NCBI RefSeq assembly: GCF_030651995.1
Contig: NZ_JAUSBN010000024.1
Coordinates: 54,299 to 118,298, forward strand
Source: Reyranella sp.
GTDB lineage: Bacteria > Pseudomonadota > Alphaproteobacteria > Reyranellales > Reyranellaceae
Direction: 5' to 3'
Length of the DNA stretch: 64,000 nucleotides
Position 1 is the stretch's first letter. Each line of letters begins with the position of its first letter. Below the pieces are notes generated by a model. That model had not been told where the DNA came from, made no database searches, and worked only from the letters and a program-made list of their open reading frames with translations. The position numbers and the translations under genes are program-made. Shown one piece after another: positions 36,287-44,576 of this stretch.

Positions 36287-37672
36287 CTATGGCAGCGCGT
36301 CCGGGGAAAAGCCGGCCGGTGGCGTGAAGCGGGTCTTGAACGTCCGTGACCAGGCCTCGTTGGCGATGCGCTGGGCGTCGTGCAGGATCTTGTCCTCGTC
36401 CATCGTGAGCACGGCGCCGTCCTTCATCACCCACTTGCCGTCGACCATCACCGACTGCACGTCGCGCGCCTGGCCATTGTGCACGAAATCGGAGACGACG
36501 CGCAGCACCGGAATCAGGTGGGCGCGCTGGAGATCGACCATGATCAGGTCGGCCTTGTTGCCCGGCGCCAGCCAGCCGCCGTCGGGGACGCCGAGCGCGC
36601 GGTAGCCGTTGCGCGTCGCCCAGCGCAGCGCGCGCTCGGGCGTCGGTTCGCGCCCGTCTTCCCGGCGGACACGCTCCATGAACAGGCCGGTGCGCATCAC
36701 CTCGACCATGTCCTCGGCCATGTTGTCGGAGCCCATGCCGATGTTGCAGCCGTAGCTTTCCAGATCGGCGACGCGAGGGCTTAGACCGCGGCGTGCGGCA
36801 ATGGCGGAATTGAACGAGACGTTGACCTTCGCCTCGCCCAAGAGCTTCTCCTCCGATGGCTCCATGCAGCGGCAATGGGCGCAGATGATGCGGTCGTTGA
36901 GGAAGCCCAGGTCGGCGAGAAACTCGGTCGGCAGGCGGTTGCGATGGGCGCGCACGGCGGCCACCTCGCCCCAGATCTGGTTGAGGTGGATGGTGATGCG
37001 GTTGTCGAGCTGCTTCTGCAGCGCGCTCAGATCCTGCAGCAGCTCCGGCGAGCACATGTCGGGCGCCCAGGCGGAGATGGCGATGCGCATCCGCCCGTCC
37101 GCCTTGCCGTTCCAGTCGCGATGGTTCCGCTCGATGTTCTTGATGTGGCCCTGCCCCAGCGCGCGGTCGAGCTGGTAGAGCGCAGGATCGCCGATCGAGG
37201 TGCCGATCCGGTCGTAGGCGCGCTCGGCCAGCAGGAAACGCATGCCGGTATCGGCCAGGGCGCCGGCATAATGGTCGACGTCGTTGGAATCCTCGAGCAC
37301 GTGCGTGGTGCCGCTGCGCAGCGCTTCCAGTGCGCCCAGCAACGCAAAGGCACGGCGCTCGTCGGGCGTCATGTCGGGCAGCGGGATCGGCGACAGGCCT
37401 CCCGAGAAGGGCGGCTTGTGCGAGGGCGACAGGTCCTCGAACACGCCGCGCGCCAGGGTCATGGTGAAGTGCGTATGGATGTTGGCGAAGCCCGGCATCA
37501 CCAGCTTGCCGGTGCCGTCGATCTTCTCGGCGCCGGGATAGCTCGCCAGTATGTCGGCGCTGGGCCCGATGGCGGCGATGCGGTCGCCGTCGATGGCGAC
37601 CGCGGCGTTGTAGTGGACGCTGTCCGCATCGTCGACGGTGACGATGGCGGCGTTGTGAATGACGATGGTCAA
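36287..37672 (-). CDS. Amidohydrolase family protein (cytosine deaminase/chlorohydrolase-like)
   Basis: A 461-residue member of the amidohydrolase superfamily subtype III (AtzA/TrzA/SsnA/guanine deaminase-like). It has the first metal motif in MPGFANIHTHFTMTLARG, His in TIHLNQ, His in IICAHCRC, the catalytic Asp region in GMGSDNMAEDMVEVMRTGLF, and the C-terminal VMVDGKWVMKDG typical of the small beta-domain. Substrates in this group are N-heterocycles or amidines; the exact one is unknown. It follows an extracellular solute-binding protein gene by 37 bp with a good SD (GGGGGAAA), suggesting uptake and hydrolysis of one compound. Confidence 0.85.
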   Translation of the reverse strand: MTIVIHNAAIVTVDDADSVHYNAAVAIDGDRIAAIGPSADILASYPGAEKIDGTGKLVMPGFANIHTHFTMTLARGVFEDLSPSHKPPFSGGLSPIPLPDMTPDERRAFALLGALEALRSGTTHVLEDSNDVDHYAGALADTGMRFLLAERAYDRIGTSIGDPALYQLDRALGQGHIKNIERNHRDWNGKADGRMRIAISAWAPDMCSPELLQDLSALQKQLDNRITIHLNQIWGEVAAVRAHRNRLPTEFLADLGFLNDRIICAHCRCMEPSEEKLLGEAKVNVSFNSAIAARRGLSPRVADLESYGCNIGMGSDNMAEDMVEVMRTGLFMERVRREDGREPTPERALRWATRNGYRALGVPDGGWLAPGNKADLIMVDLQRAHLIPVLRVVSDFVHNGQARDVQSVMVDGKWVMKDGAVLTMDEDKILHDAQRIANEAWSRTFKTRFTPPAGFSPDALP

Positions 37673-37709
37673 CGTTTCCCCCTTTTGGTTCTTGTCGGCG
37701 TCGACAGTC

Positions 37710-39284
37710 CTACTGTTTCTTCTTCATGTTCCAGAACATCGGCACCGGTCCGCTGAGCTGGTCGGTGATCGTGGTGCGCATGGCGACGGGCATGATGTAC
37801 TGGCCGAGATTGGCGTACATCGGATATTCCGACGCGCGCACCTGGATGGCGATGGCCAGCTCCTTGCGCTCGGCCTCGGTGGTCGCGCGGGAGAAGGCGT
37901 CGCGCAGCTTCTCGATCTGCGGGTCGCAGGGCCAGCCGACATTGGCCTTCTCGCAGGTGGCCGCGATGTACGACATCATGATCGGATCGAGCAGGTCGGC
38001 CGACACCCAGGTGGTGATGAAGGCGTGCCAGCCCCCCTTGTCCGGCGCCTCCTTGCGCGCGCGCCGCGACAGCACGGTCTGCCAGTCCATCGCCTGCATG
38101 TCGACGACAAAGCCTCCGCGCTCCAGCAGGGACTTCACGATCGGCGACAGCCGGCCGGTCTGGGTGTCGGTGGCATAGAGCAGCACGACGGGCGTGCCGT
38201 CATAGCCTTCCTGCTTCAGGATCTCCTTCGATTTGGCAAAATCCGAGTTCAGCTTGTCCTCGAAGCCCCTGTCGGTGGCGAAGGTCGTGCCGCAGATGAA
38301 CAGCGCCTTGCACTCCTTGTAGTATTTCTCGTCGCCGAACCCCGCGATCAGGAAGTCCTTCTGGTTCAGGGCATAGAGCGCAGCCTGGCGGATCCTGGCA
38401 TTGTCGAACGGCTTGTGCAGCGTATTGAAGCGGAGGTTCATCTGGCCGCCGAGCTTGTTGTAGGTGCCGATGACGATGTTCTTGTCCTTGGCGAGCAGCG
38501 GCAGCAGCTCGATCTCGGGCTGGTCGATATAGTCGATCTCCCCGTTCAGCAGCGCGTTCACCGCGGTCTGGGCGTCGGTGATGTTGAGCCATTCGACCCG
38601 GTCGACATTGACCACCTTGCCGCCGGCCAGGCCGGAGGCCGGCTCACTGCGCGGCTTGTAGTCCTTGAACTTGTCGTAGACCGTCTTTTCGCCCGGCCGC
38701 CACAGATCCTTGCGGAAGACGAACGGGCCCGAGCCCGTGGGGTCGCTGATCTGAACGTTGTTGGGCGTGTCGGCGACCCGCTTGGGCATGATGAAGGGCA
38801 CCGTGGAGCTGGGCTTGCCCAGCGATTCCAGGACCAGCCCGTAGGGCTCCTTCAGCACCAGGGTGAAGGTCTTGTCGTCGACCGGCTTCAGCTCCTTGAC
38901 CAGCGAGAACAGCTTCTGCCCCATCGCATCCTTGGGCGCCCAGCGCTGCAGCGAGGCGATGCAGTCGACCGAGGTCACCGGGGCGCCGTCGTGGAACTTG
39001 AGCCCGTCCCGCAGGGTGAAGGTGTAGGTAAGCTTGTCGTCGCTGATCTTCCAGCCTTCGAGCATCTGCGGCCTGACGACGAGATTCTCGTCCATCGCCA
39101 GCAAGGTGTCGTAGACCATGTAGCCGTAGTTTCGGACGTTGTAGGCCGAGGTCCAGATCGGATCGATGATCTTGATGTCCGCATGCATGACCGCGCGGAT
39201 CGTCTGGGCCTGGGCCGGCGCCTGCACGGAAAAAGTCATCAATGCCGTGGCCGCAGCCCCGATTGCCCACTTCATGGCCCGCAT
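37710..39284 (-). CDS. ABC transporter substrate-binding protein, family 5 (DppA/OppA-like)
   Basis: Periplasmic receptor of the peptide/nickel/opine ABC importer class. From the ATG at 39284 (GGAGG 7 bp upstream) it has 524 residues with a clear signal peptide (MKWAIGAAATALMTFSVQA then PAQA|Q). The SBP_bac_5 features include RAVMHADIKIIDPIWTSAYN at the mature start, YTFTLRDGLKFHDGAPVTSVD, and PYGLVLESLGKPSS. No permease or ATPase gene adjoins, so it is an orphan receptor or works with a transporter encoded elsewhere. An in-frame ATG at 39338 would hide the signal peptide. Confidence 0.9.
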   Translation of the reverse strand: MRAMKWAIGAAATALMTFSVQAPAQAQTIRAVMHADIKIIDPIWTSAYNVRNYGYMVYDTLLAMDENLVVRPQMLEGWKISDDKLTYTFTLRDGLKFHDGAPVTSVDCIASLQRWAPKDAMGQKLFSLVKELKPVDDKTFTLVLKEPYGLVLESLGKPSSTVPFIMPKRVADTPNNVQISDPTGSGPFVFRKDLWRPGEKTVYDKFKDYKPRSEPASGLAGGKVVNVDRVEWLNITDAQTAVNALLNGEIDYIDQPEIELLPLLAKDKNIVIGTYNKLGGQMNLRFNTLHKPFDNARIRQAALYALNQKDFLIAGFGDEKYYKECKALFICGTTFATDRGFEDKLNSDFAKSKEILKQEGYDGTPVVLLYATDTQTGRLSPIVKSLLERGGFVVDMQAMDWQTVLSRRARKEAPDKGGWHAFITTWVSADLLDPIMMSYIAATCEKANVGWPCDPQIEKLRDAFSRATTEAERKELAIAIQVRASEYPMYANLGQYIMPVAMRTTITDQLSGPVPMFWNMKKKQ

Positions 39285-39393
39285 GTCCGATCCTCCGTTC
39301 GTTCCCACATCACCTTTCATATCGAACGCAATCAGCATGCCATTCCGCGATCCGCGCGAGCGGTGCTAACCTCCCGGCAACGGAGGAAAGCCC

Positions 39394-40206
39394 ATGTCCG
39401 ACTGGCAAAACCGCTATCAGCGCCTGTTGTTCGACCGTCCGCACCCCAAGGTGCTGCGGGTCACGATGAACCGGCCCGAGAAATACAACGCGACGGACGC
39501 CATCATGCATCGCGAACTGGTCGACGTGTGGCGTGACATCGACGGTGACGACACCGTCAACTGCGTGATCATCCAGGGCGCCGGCGGGAAGGTGTTCTCG
39601 GCCGGCGGCGACTTCGACATCATCGAAAAGAACATGAAGGACCACAACGCGCTGCTGCGCACCTGGAAGGAGGCGCGCGACATCGTCTACAACGTCATCA
39701 ACTGCTCGAAGCCGATTGTCAGCACGATGCGCGGACCGGCGGTCGGCGCCGGCCTCGTCGCCGGCATCCTGGCCGACGTTTCGATCGCCTCGAAGAAGGC
39801 AAAAATCATCGATGGGCATACCCGCCTGGGCGTCGCCGCCGGCGACCATGCCTGCATCGTCTGGCCCCTGCTCTGCGGCATGGCGAAGGCCAAGTACTAT
39901 CTGCTGCTCTGCGAGGCGATCGACGGCGAGGAAGCCGAGCGCATCGGCCTGGTGTCGCTCTGCGTCGAGGACGACCAGCTCGAAGCCAAGGGGCTGGAAG
40001 TGGCGACCAAGCTCGCCGAGGGCGCCCAGACCTCGATCCGCTTCACCAAGTACGCACTGAACAACTGGCTGCGCATGATGGGCCCGACCTTCGACACCTC
40101 GCTCGGCCTCGAAATGCTGGGCTTCGTGGGACCGGACGTTAAGGAAGGCCTCGCTTCGCACCTCGAGAAGCGCAAGCCGAAGTTCGATCCGTATTCGCCG
40201 ATCTGA
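39394..40206 (+). CDS. Crotonase-fold protein (enoyl-CoA hydratase/isomerase family) lacking both hydratase Glu residues
   Basis: A 270-residue crotonase-superfamily protein that binds acyl-CoA through an oxyanion hole ([13 protein letters not shown] and [20 protein letters not shown]). In classical hydratases two catalytic Glu follow (rat E144 and E164). By eye these positions are His in [13 protein letters not shown] and Tyr in [17 protein letters not shown], so a simple hydratase is unlikely. Isomerase, hydrolase or C-C cleaving crotonase chemistry is possible. It leads a four-gene rightward cluster (crotonase, SDR, TauD dioxygenase, secreted protein) with gaps of 15, 12 and 5 bp. SD GGAGGAAA. 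Confidence 0.85.
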   Translation: MSDWQNRYQRLLFDRPHPKVLRVTMNRPEKYNATDAIMHRELVDVWRDIDGDDTVNCVIIQGAGGKVFSAGGDFDIIEKNMKDHNALLRTWKEARDIVYNVINCSKPIVSTMRGPAVGAGLVAGILADVSIASKKAKIIDGHTRLGVAAGDHACIVWPLLCGMAKAKYYLLLCEAIDGEEAERIGLVSLCVEDDQLEAKGLEVATKLAEGAQTSIRFTKYALNNWLRMMGPTFDTSLGLEMLGFVGPDVKEGLASHLEKRKPKFDPYSPI

Positions 40207-40221
40207 CAGGAGGCGTAGACC

Positions 40222-40974
40222 ATGCGCGGACTGGACGGAAAGAACGTCATCGTGACCGGCGGCGCAGGTGCCATCGGCAGCGCCATCTGCCGGCGCTTCG
40301 CGGGCTACGGTGCGCGGGTCGGGGTGTTCGACAAGAACCTCGACGGCGCGAAGCGGATTGCCGGCGAGATCGGCGGCTACGCCTCGGGCGTCGACATCGC
40401 CGATTACGAGGCGGTCGGCGCGGCGATCGCCGGCTTCGAGCGCAGCGTCGGGCCGACCGACATCCTGGTCAACAACGCCGGCTGGGACCGCTTCGCCAAC
40501 TTCGTCGACACCACGCCCGACCTGTGGGACCAGCTGATCGCCATCAACCTGCGCGGACCGCTCAACATGAGCCACTTCGTGCTGAAGACCATGGTGGCGC
40601 GCGGCAGCGGCCGGATCGTCAACATCGCCTCGGACGCGGGCCGTGTCGGCTCCTCCCAGGAAGCCGTCTATTCGGCCTGCAAGGGCGGCATCATTGCCTT
40701 CACCAAGACCGTGGCGCGCGAGGTCGCCCGCAAGGGCATCACCCTGAACGCCGTCTGCCCCGGTCCGACCGACACGCCGCTGCTGGCGGCCGTCGCCGGC
40801 GACGACGAGCGCGGCCGGAAAGTGCGCGCCGCCCTCGTCGGCGCCATTCCCATGAAACGCGTCGGCCAGCCCGAGGATATTCCGGGGGCCGTCTGCTTCC
40901 TGGCGAGCGACGATGCGAGCTTCATCACCGGACAGACGATCAGCGTCTCCGGTGGTCTCACCATGCATGGATGA
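40222..40974 (+). CDS. SDR-family oxidoreductase resembling BadH
   Basis: A 250-residue classical short-chain dehydrogenase: NAD site [12 protein letters not shown] motif in [14 protein letters not shown], catalytic Ser in IVNIASDAG, and Tyr/Lys in YSACKGG. The stretches [30 protein letters not shown] and [12 protein letters not shown] are very like BadH, the 2-hydroxycyclohexanecarboxyl-CoA dehydrogenase of Rhodopseudomonas, as I recall that sequence. A beta-hydroxyacyl-CoA substrate is therefore likely. The upstream crotonase does not look like BadI, so a full cyclohexanecarboxylate pathway is not supported. Confidence 0.87.
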   Translation: MRGLDGKNVIVTGGAGAIGSAICRRFAGYGARVGVFDKNLDGAKRIAGEIGGYASGVDIADYEAVGAAIAGFERSVGPTDILVNNAGWDRFANFVDTTPDLWDQLIAINLRGPLNMSHFVLKTMVARGSGRIVNIASDAGRVGSSQEAVYSACKGGIIAFTKTVAREVARKGITLNAVCPGPTDTPLLAAVAGDDERGRKVRAALVGAIPMKRVGQPEDIPGAVCFLASDDASFITGQTISVSGGLTMHG

Positions 40975-40986
40975 AGGAGCCTACCG

Positions 40987-41865
40987 ATGAGCGAATTGTG
41001 GATCCAGCCGACCGGCGCGGCTCTCGCCGCCGACGTGCACGGCGTCGACCTCTCGCGACCGGTCAGTGACGCGGTGTTTGCGCGCATCGCCGACGCCTGG
41101 GGGGAGCACCTGGTGCTGCGTTTCTCGGGCCAGAGGCTCGACGACCCCATGCTGATGCAGTTCAGTGCCCGCTTCGGCGAGCTCGACCGCGTGCCGATCG
41201 GGGCCGCCAACCTCGATCGCATCAACTCCGGCGTCGTCCCGGAAGCGGTCGACTGGGTCGCCGTGATCGCCAATGCCAAGAAGGACGGCAAGGAGATGGG
41301 CGGGCTCGGTTCCTACGAACTCGTCTGGCACACCGACATGTCCTACAATCCGTTGCCACCGCGGGCCTCGCTGCTCTACGCCCTCGAAGTGCCGGCCGAT
41401 GGCGGCAATACCGGCTTCCTCAACATGTATGCCGCCTACGAGACGCTGACGCCCGAACTCAAGCGCGCGATCGAGGGCAAGACCTGCATCCACGATTCCA
41501 GCCGCAACTCGGCCGGCGAACTGCGCAAGGGATTCCAGCGCACGGTCGACGTGCGCCACACGCCCGGCGCCGTGCATCCCCTCGTCCGCCTGCATCCGGT
41601 CACCGGCCGCAAGGCACTGTTCCTCGGCCGCCGGCCCGGAGCCTACATCCACGGGCTCGAAGTCGAGGAGAGCGAAGCCTTGCTCGACGCGATCTGGGCG
41701 CATGCCACACAGGAGAAGTTCGCCTGGTACCAGAAGTGGCGCGCCGGCGACCTCGTGATGTGGGACAATCGCTGCGTCATGCACCGCCGCGATGCGTTCG
41801 ACGAGAGCCTCCGGCGCCTGATGCACCGTACCCAGATCGTGGGCGAGCCCGTGCTGGCGGGCTGA
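40987..41865 (+). CDS. TauD/TfdA-family Fe(II)/2-oxoglutarate dioxygenase
   Basis: A 292-residue non-haem iron dioxygenase. The facial triad is H115-x-D117 in YELVWHTDMSYNPLPPRAS and a distal His near residue 266 in VMHRRDAF, with the 2-oxoglutarate arginine in LRRLMHRTQI. The family hydroxylates taurine, alpha-ketoglutarate-dependent herbicides, carnitine precursors and many small acids. In this operon (with a crotonase and SDR) it may hydroxylate the carboxylate that is then degraded as a CoA thioester, which is inference. Confidence 0.9.
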   Translation: MSELWIQPTGAALAADVHGVDLSRPVSDAVFARIADAWGEHLVLRFSGQRLDDPMLMQFSARFGELDRVPIGAANLDRINSGVVPEAVDWVAVIANAKKDGKEMGGLGSYELVWHTDMSYNPLPPRASLLYALEVPADGGNTGFLNMYAAYETLTPELKRAIEGKTCIHDSSRNSAGELRKGFQRTVDVRHTPGAVHPLVRLHPVTGRKALFLGRRPGAYIHGLEVEESEALLDAIWAHATQEKFAWYQKWRAGDLVMWDNRCVMHRRDAFDESLRRLMHRTQIVGEPVLAG

Positions 41866-41870
41866 TCGCC

Positions 41871-43157
41871 ATGAAGCCGCTGCTCCTGGCGGCCTGCGTC
41901 CTGGTGCTGCCCGTCGCCGCGCTCGCCGCGCCCGATGCCGCGCAGACGGCCGCCATCTGCGGTCAGCGCACGAGCTGCAAGGTCGAGAAGACGTACGATG
42001 CCGGCAGGTCGCCCGACGGAACGTCGCTCGCGGTCGTCCAGGTCCGCCTTGGCCTGGCCGACAAGCCGAAGGATCAGGACGAAGGCTGCATCGACGGCGA
42101 CGCGCGCGACGGCGGCACCGAATACTGGCTGCTGGCCGGCACGGCGGCGCCCAGGCAGGTCCTGCAGCTCTGCAACGACGGCTATGGCTCGTCGGGCGTC
42201 GGCGAGGACGAGGTCGAGGTGGGTCCCAACCGCCTCGTTCATCACCAGTCTGGTGGCTCGTCGTGGCGCTGGTCGATGGAGGTTACCTATTCGCTGGCGC
42301 CCTTTGGCGCTCTGACCGAGCGGGACTGCAGCTACCACAATGTTTCGGAGCAGAGCGGCACGCTGACCGACATCGACTACCGGACGCGGCTGGTGCGGGC
42401 GTTGGCCAAGGACAGCACCCGGCGCGAACTCGGCGTGGGGTGTCCGTCCTGGCCCAAACCGCCGCAGACCTTCGCGGCGCGCGTCGATGCGGAGACGCTC
42501 GGGGCCTATCCGGTGGTGGCGCCCGGTCTGCCCGGCAAGGCCGCGATCCCGGCCGGAACCGCGCTCGGCAACTGCGTGCCCGGCATGACGACGGCAGGCG
42601 ACAATGGCTTCGTCGTCTGGGGCAAGCCCGCGGCGGCCGACCAGGCAGCCGAGATCCGGACGATCGGCGTCGGCACCAACTCGCTGATCGTGCAGGTCTT
42701 TGATCCCGTCCCGCCGGCCGCACCCTCCGGCGGCTCATGGATCCATCTGTCGCATCTGGAGATCTGGGTCGGCCAGAACGGCGAGGAGATCAACACGATG
42801 CTGCCGCTCGGCCAGATGACCCAGACCGGCATCACGCTGGACGGCGCGGTCCATCGTGGCATCGGCAAGCCGGGCCCGCCGCCCAGGGTCGAGCGCTGGA
42901 CGGCCCGTGACGAGCGCTCCCGCCCCGTTACGGTCCTGCGCCTCGTCTGGCCCGACGAATTTGCGCTGATCAATGGGGTGACGGTCGTCTACTCCCAGGC
43001 CGAAGCGGGCAAACAGGCCCGTCTCGTCGCGAGCGCCGGCTTCGCGGGCAATCGTCCGATCTACGTGCCGGACGTGCAGACGCTGGCCGGCAGGCCCTCG
43101 ACCTCAGACAGCGGCCTCTGCCGCGTTCAGGGCGGACGACTCGTCGCGATCGACTGA
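41871..43157 (+). CDS. Secreted protein of unknown function at the end of the dioxygenase operon
   Basis: A 428-residue exported protein with signal peptide MKPLLLAACVLVLPVAALAA and several cysteines near the N-terminus (AAICGQRTSCKVEKTYDAG and DEGCIDGDARDGG). The remainder is beta-rich and without recognisable catalytic motifs; a segment WIHLSHLEIWVGQNGEEI and a later VTVLRLVWPDEFALINGVTVVYSQ look like carbohydrate- or surface-type beta sandwich strands. The ATG at 41871 is 5 bp after the dioxygenase stop; the frame is open 45 codons upstream inside that gene, but only this start gives a signal peptide. Confidence 0.75.
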   Translation: MKPLLLAACVLVLPVAALAAPDAAQTAAICGQRTSCKVEKTYDAGRSPDGTSLAVVQVRLGLADKPKDQDEGCIDGDARDGGTEYWLLAGTAAPRQVLQLCNDGYGSSGVGEDEVEVGPNRLVHHQSGGSSWRWSMEVTYSLAPFGALTERDCSYHNVSEQSGTLTDIDYRTRLVRALAKDSTRRELGVGCPSWPKPPQTFAARVDAETLGAYPVVAPGLPGKAAIPAGTALGNCVPGMTTAGDNGFVVWGKPAAADQAAEIRTIGVGTNSLIVQVFDPVPPAAPSGGSWIHLSHLEIWVGQNGEEINTMLPLGQMTQTGITLDGAVHRGIGKPGPPPRVERWTARDERSRPVTVLRLVWPDEFALINGVTVVYSQAEAGKQARLVASAGFAGNRPIYVPDVQTLAGRPSTSDSGLCRVQGGRLVAID

Positions 43158-43242
43158 TCAGGCCGTCGCCGGTGCGACACACCCGACACCTCTCCCGAAC
43201 GCTGGCGCCGTCAGGCAGATGTAAGCGGAGTTCGTCACAGTG

Positions 43243-43380
43243 GTGACGCGAACCCGCCAAGGGTCGATCGAGGAAGTCATGGCACAGCCGCTCTGGCCGA
43301 ACGTCAGCAACGTTCAGTATCTCAATGAACGCAATGAACCCCTCGCCCGCCGTCAAGGCAAGCGGCTGGCCGCGCGTTGA
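43243..43380 (+). CDS. Possible small protein, about 45 residues
   Basis: In the 257-bp gap before the aldo/keto reductase, a GTG (43243, or 43240) opens a short frame ending at TGA 43380. It encodes a basic peptide (VTRTRQGSIEEVMAQPLWP, then NVSNVQYLNERNEPLARRQG). It begins inside an imperfect inverted repeat (GTTCGTCAC/GTGACGCGAAC, 43230-43253) and has no clear Shine-Dalgarno site. Chance is a serious alternative in GC-rich DNA. Confidence 0.2.
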   Translation: MTRTRQGSIEEVMAQPLWPNVSNVQYLNERNEPLARRQGKRLAAR

Positions 43381-43414
43381 CCTCGATTGCAGTTGACGTC
43401 GGGCTCGTCGTCCA

Positions 43415-44437
43415 TCAGCCCGCTTTGTGGCCCTGCATCTTCAGCGCACTCGCGCGGCGCTGAGGCATCGGGTCCTCGAAGGCGCGCGGGTATCTGGGGG
43501 GCTGGGCGGAGACCTCGTTCAACTTGGCGAGCGCGTCCCCCGGCAGGCGCCAGCCGCCCGCCTTCAGCGTCTCTCCGAGCTGCTCGACATTGCGGGCGCC
43601 GACGATGGCACTGGTCATGAAGGGCTGGTCCATCACCCAGCGCAGCGCGACCTCAGCCGGCGGCTTGCCGAGTTGCTTCGCGGTGTCGAGCAGCGTCTGC
43701 AGGATCTCGGCATGGTTGGGCGCAAAGAACCTGCTCTGGAACCCCCATCCCTCGGCTGAGCGACTGCCCTGCACCTCAAGAGTGCCCGGCGTGTATTTAC
43801 CGGCAAGGTAGCCGCTGCCGAGCGGCGACCAGGCCACGCAGCCCAGCCCCTTGAGCTGCAGCGCCGGCACGATCTCCTCATCGATGTCGCGCACCACCAG
43901 GCTATATTGCGGCTGGTAGGCGGCGAAGCGCTCCCAGCCCCTCGTGTCGCTGATCCACAGCGCTTCCATCAGGCGCCACGCCTCGAAATTCGAGCAGGCC
44001 GTGTAGACGATCTTGCCGTCGCGCACGAGATCGTCGAGCGCCCGCAGCACCTCTTCCAGCGGCGTCTGATGGTCGACGTGGTGGATGTAATAGATGTCGA
44101 TGTAGTCGGTCTGCAGGCGCTTCAGCGAACCCTCGATCTGCTGCTTGATATGCAGCCGCGACATGCCTGAATCGTTGGGCCGATGGCCCATCGGATTGAA
44201 GAACTTGGAGGCGATGACGGCGTCCTCGCGCCGGCCCTTCAGCGCCACACCCAGCATCGTCTCCGACGTGCCCCCGACATAGGAATTGGCCGTGTCGAAG
44301 AAGGTCACACCCGCATCCAGCGCGGCGTTCACCATCGCCGAGGCGCCGTCCTGGTCGGCGCCGTTACCGAAGGTCATGGTGCCGAGGCAGATCTCCGAGA
44401 CTTTCAGGCCGGCGCGGCCGAGATTGCGGTAGTCCAT
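43415..44437 (-). CDS. Aldo/keto reductase
   Basis: A 340-residue NADPH-dependent AKR (TIM barrel) of the YajO/PhyTD type. The catalytic tetrad is visible: Asp and Tyr in FFDTANSYVGGTSE, Lys in VIASKFFN, and His in YYIHHVD. The cofactor region WSPLGSGYLAGKYTPG is also present. Substrate unknown. It faces a MerR-type regulator gene across a 139-bp divergent gap, suggesting that it is a regulatory target or a stress-related detoxification enzyme. Confidence 0.92.
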   Translation of the reverse strand: MDYRNLGRAGLKVSEICLGTMTFGNGADQDGASAMVNAALDAGVTFFDTANSYVGGTSETMLGVALKGRREDAVIASKFFNPMGHRPNDSGMSRLHIKQQIEGSLKRLQTDYIDIYYIHHVDHQTPLEEVLRALDDLVRDGKIVYTACSNFEAWRLMEALWISDTRGWERFAAYQPQYSLVVRDIDEEIVPALQLKGLGCVAWSPLGSGYLAGKYTPGTLEVQGSRSAEGWGFQSRFFAPNHAEILQTLLDTAKQLGKPPAEVALRWVMDQPFMTSAIVGARNVEQLGETLKAGGWRLPGDALAKLNEVSAQPPRYPRAFEDPMPQRRASALKMQGHKAG

Positions 44438-44515
44438 GCGGTTCCCTCCGTCATCCGACAGGGAGACTACGCCGTCCTGCGGTAACGAAGGAATGACCGT
44501 GCCTGGAAAAGCGCA

Positions 44516-44546
44516 TTGACCCGGACCCAGGGGCCGCCCTCATAAG
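44516..44546 (+). promoter_or_regulatory. MerR-type promoter (19-bp spacer) before the merR-like gene
   Basis: TTGACC (44516-44521) and CATAAG (44541-44546) are separated by 19 bp, the over-long spacing characteristic of promoters activated by MerR-family proteins. The spacer holds an imperfect GC-rich dyad, and GGTCAA (44553-44558) mirrors the -35 box. Autoregulation by the downstream gene is the natural reading. The boxes are moderate matches. Confidence 0.35.
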
Positions 44547-44576
44547 GCGAGCGGTCAACATCAGACGAGGTCGATC

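Noticed and set aside
39310..40968. Minus-strand frame opposite the crotonase and SDR genes
   Set aside because: Both plus-strand genes have intact motifs and good ribosome-binding sites; the antisense frame is His/Asp-rich shadow.
39394..40974. A complete Bad-type cyclohexanecarboxylate pathway
   Set aside because: Only the SDR resembles BadH. The crotonase is not BadI-like, and badJ/aliA-type genes are not adjacent; the nearby ligase and acyl-CoA dehydrogenases are too far away and unspecific.
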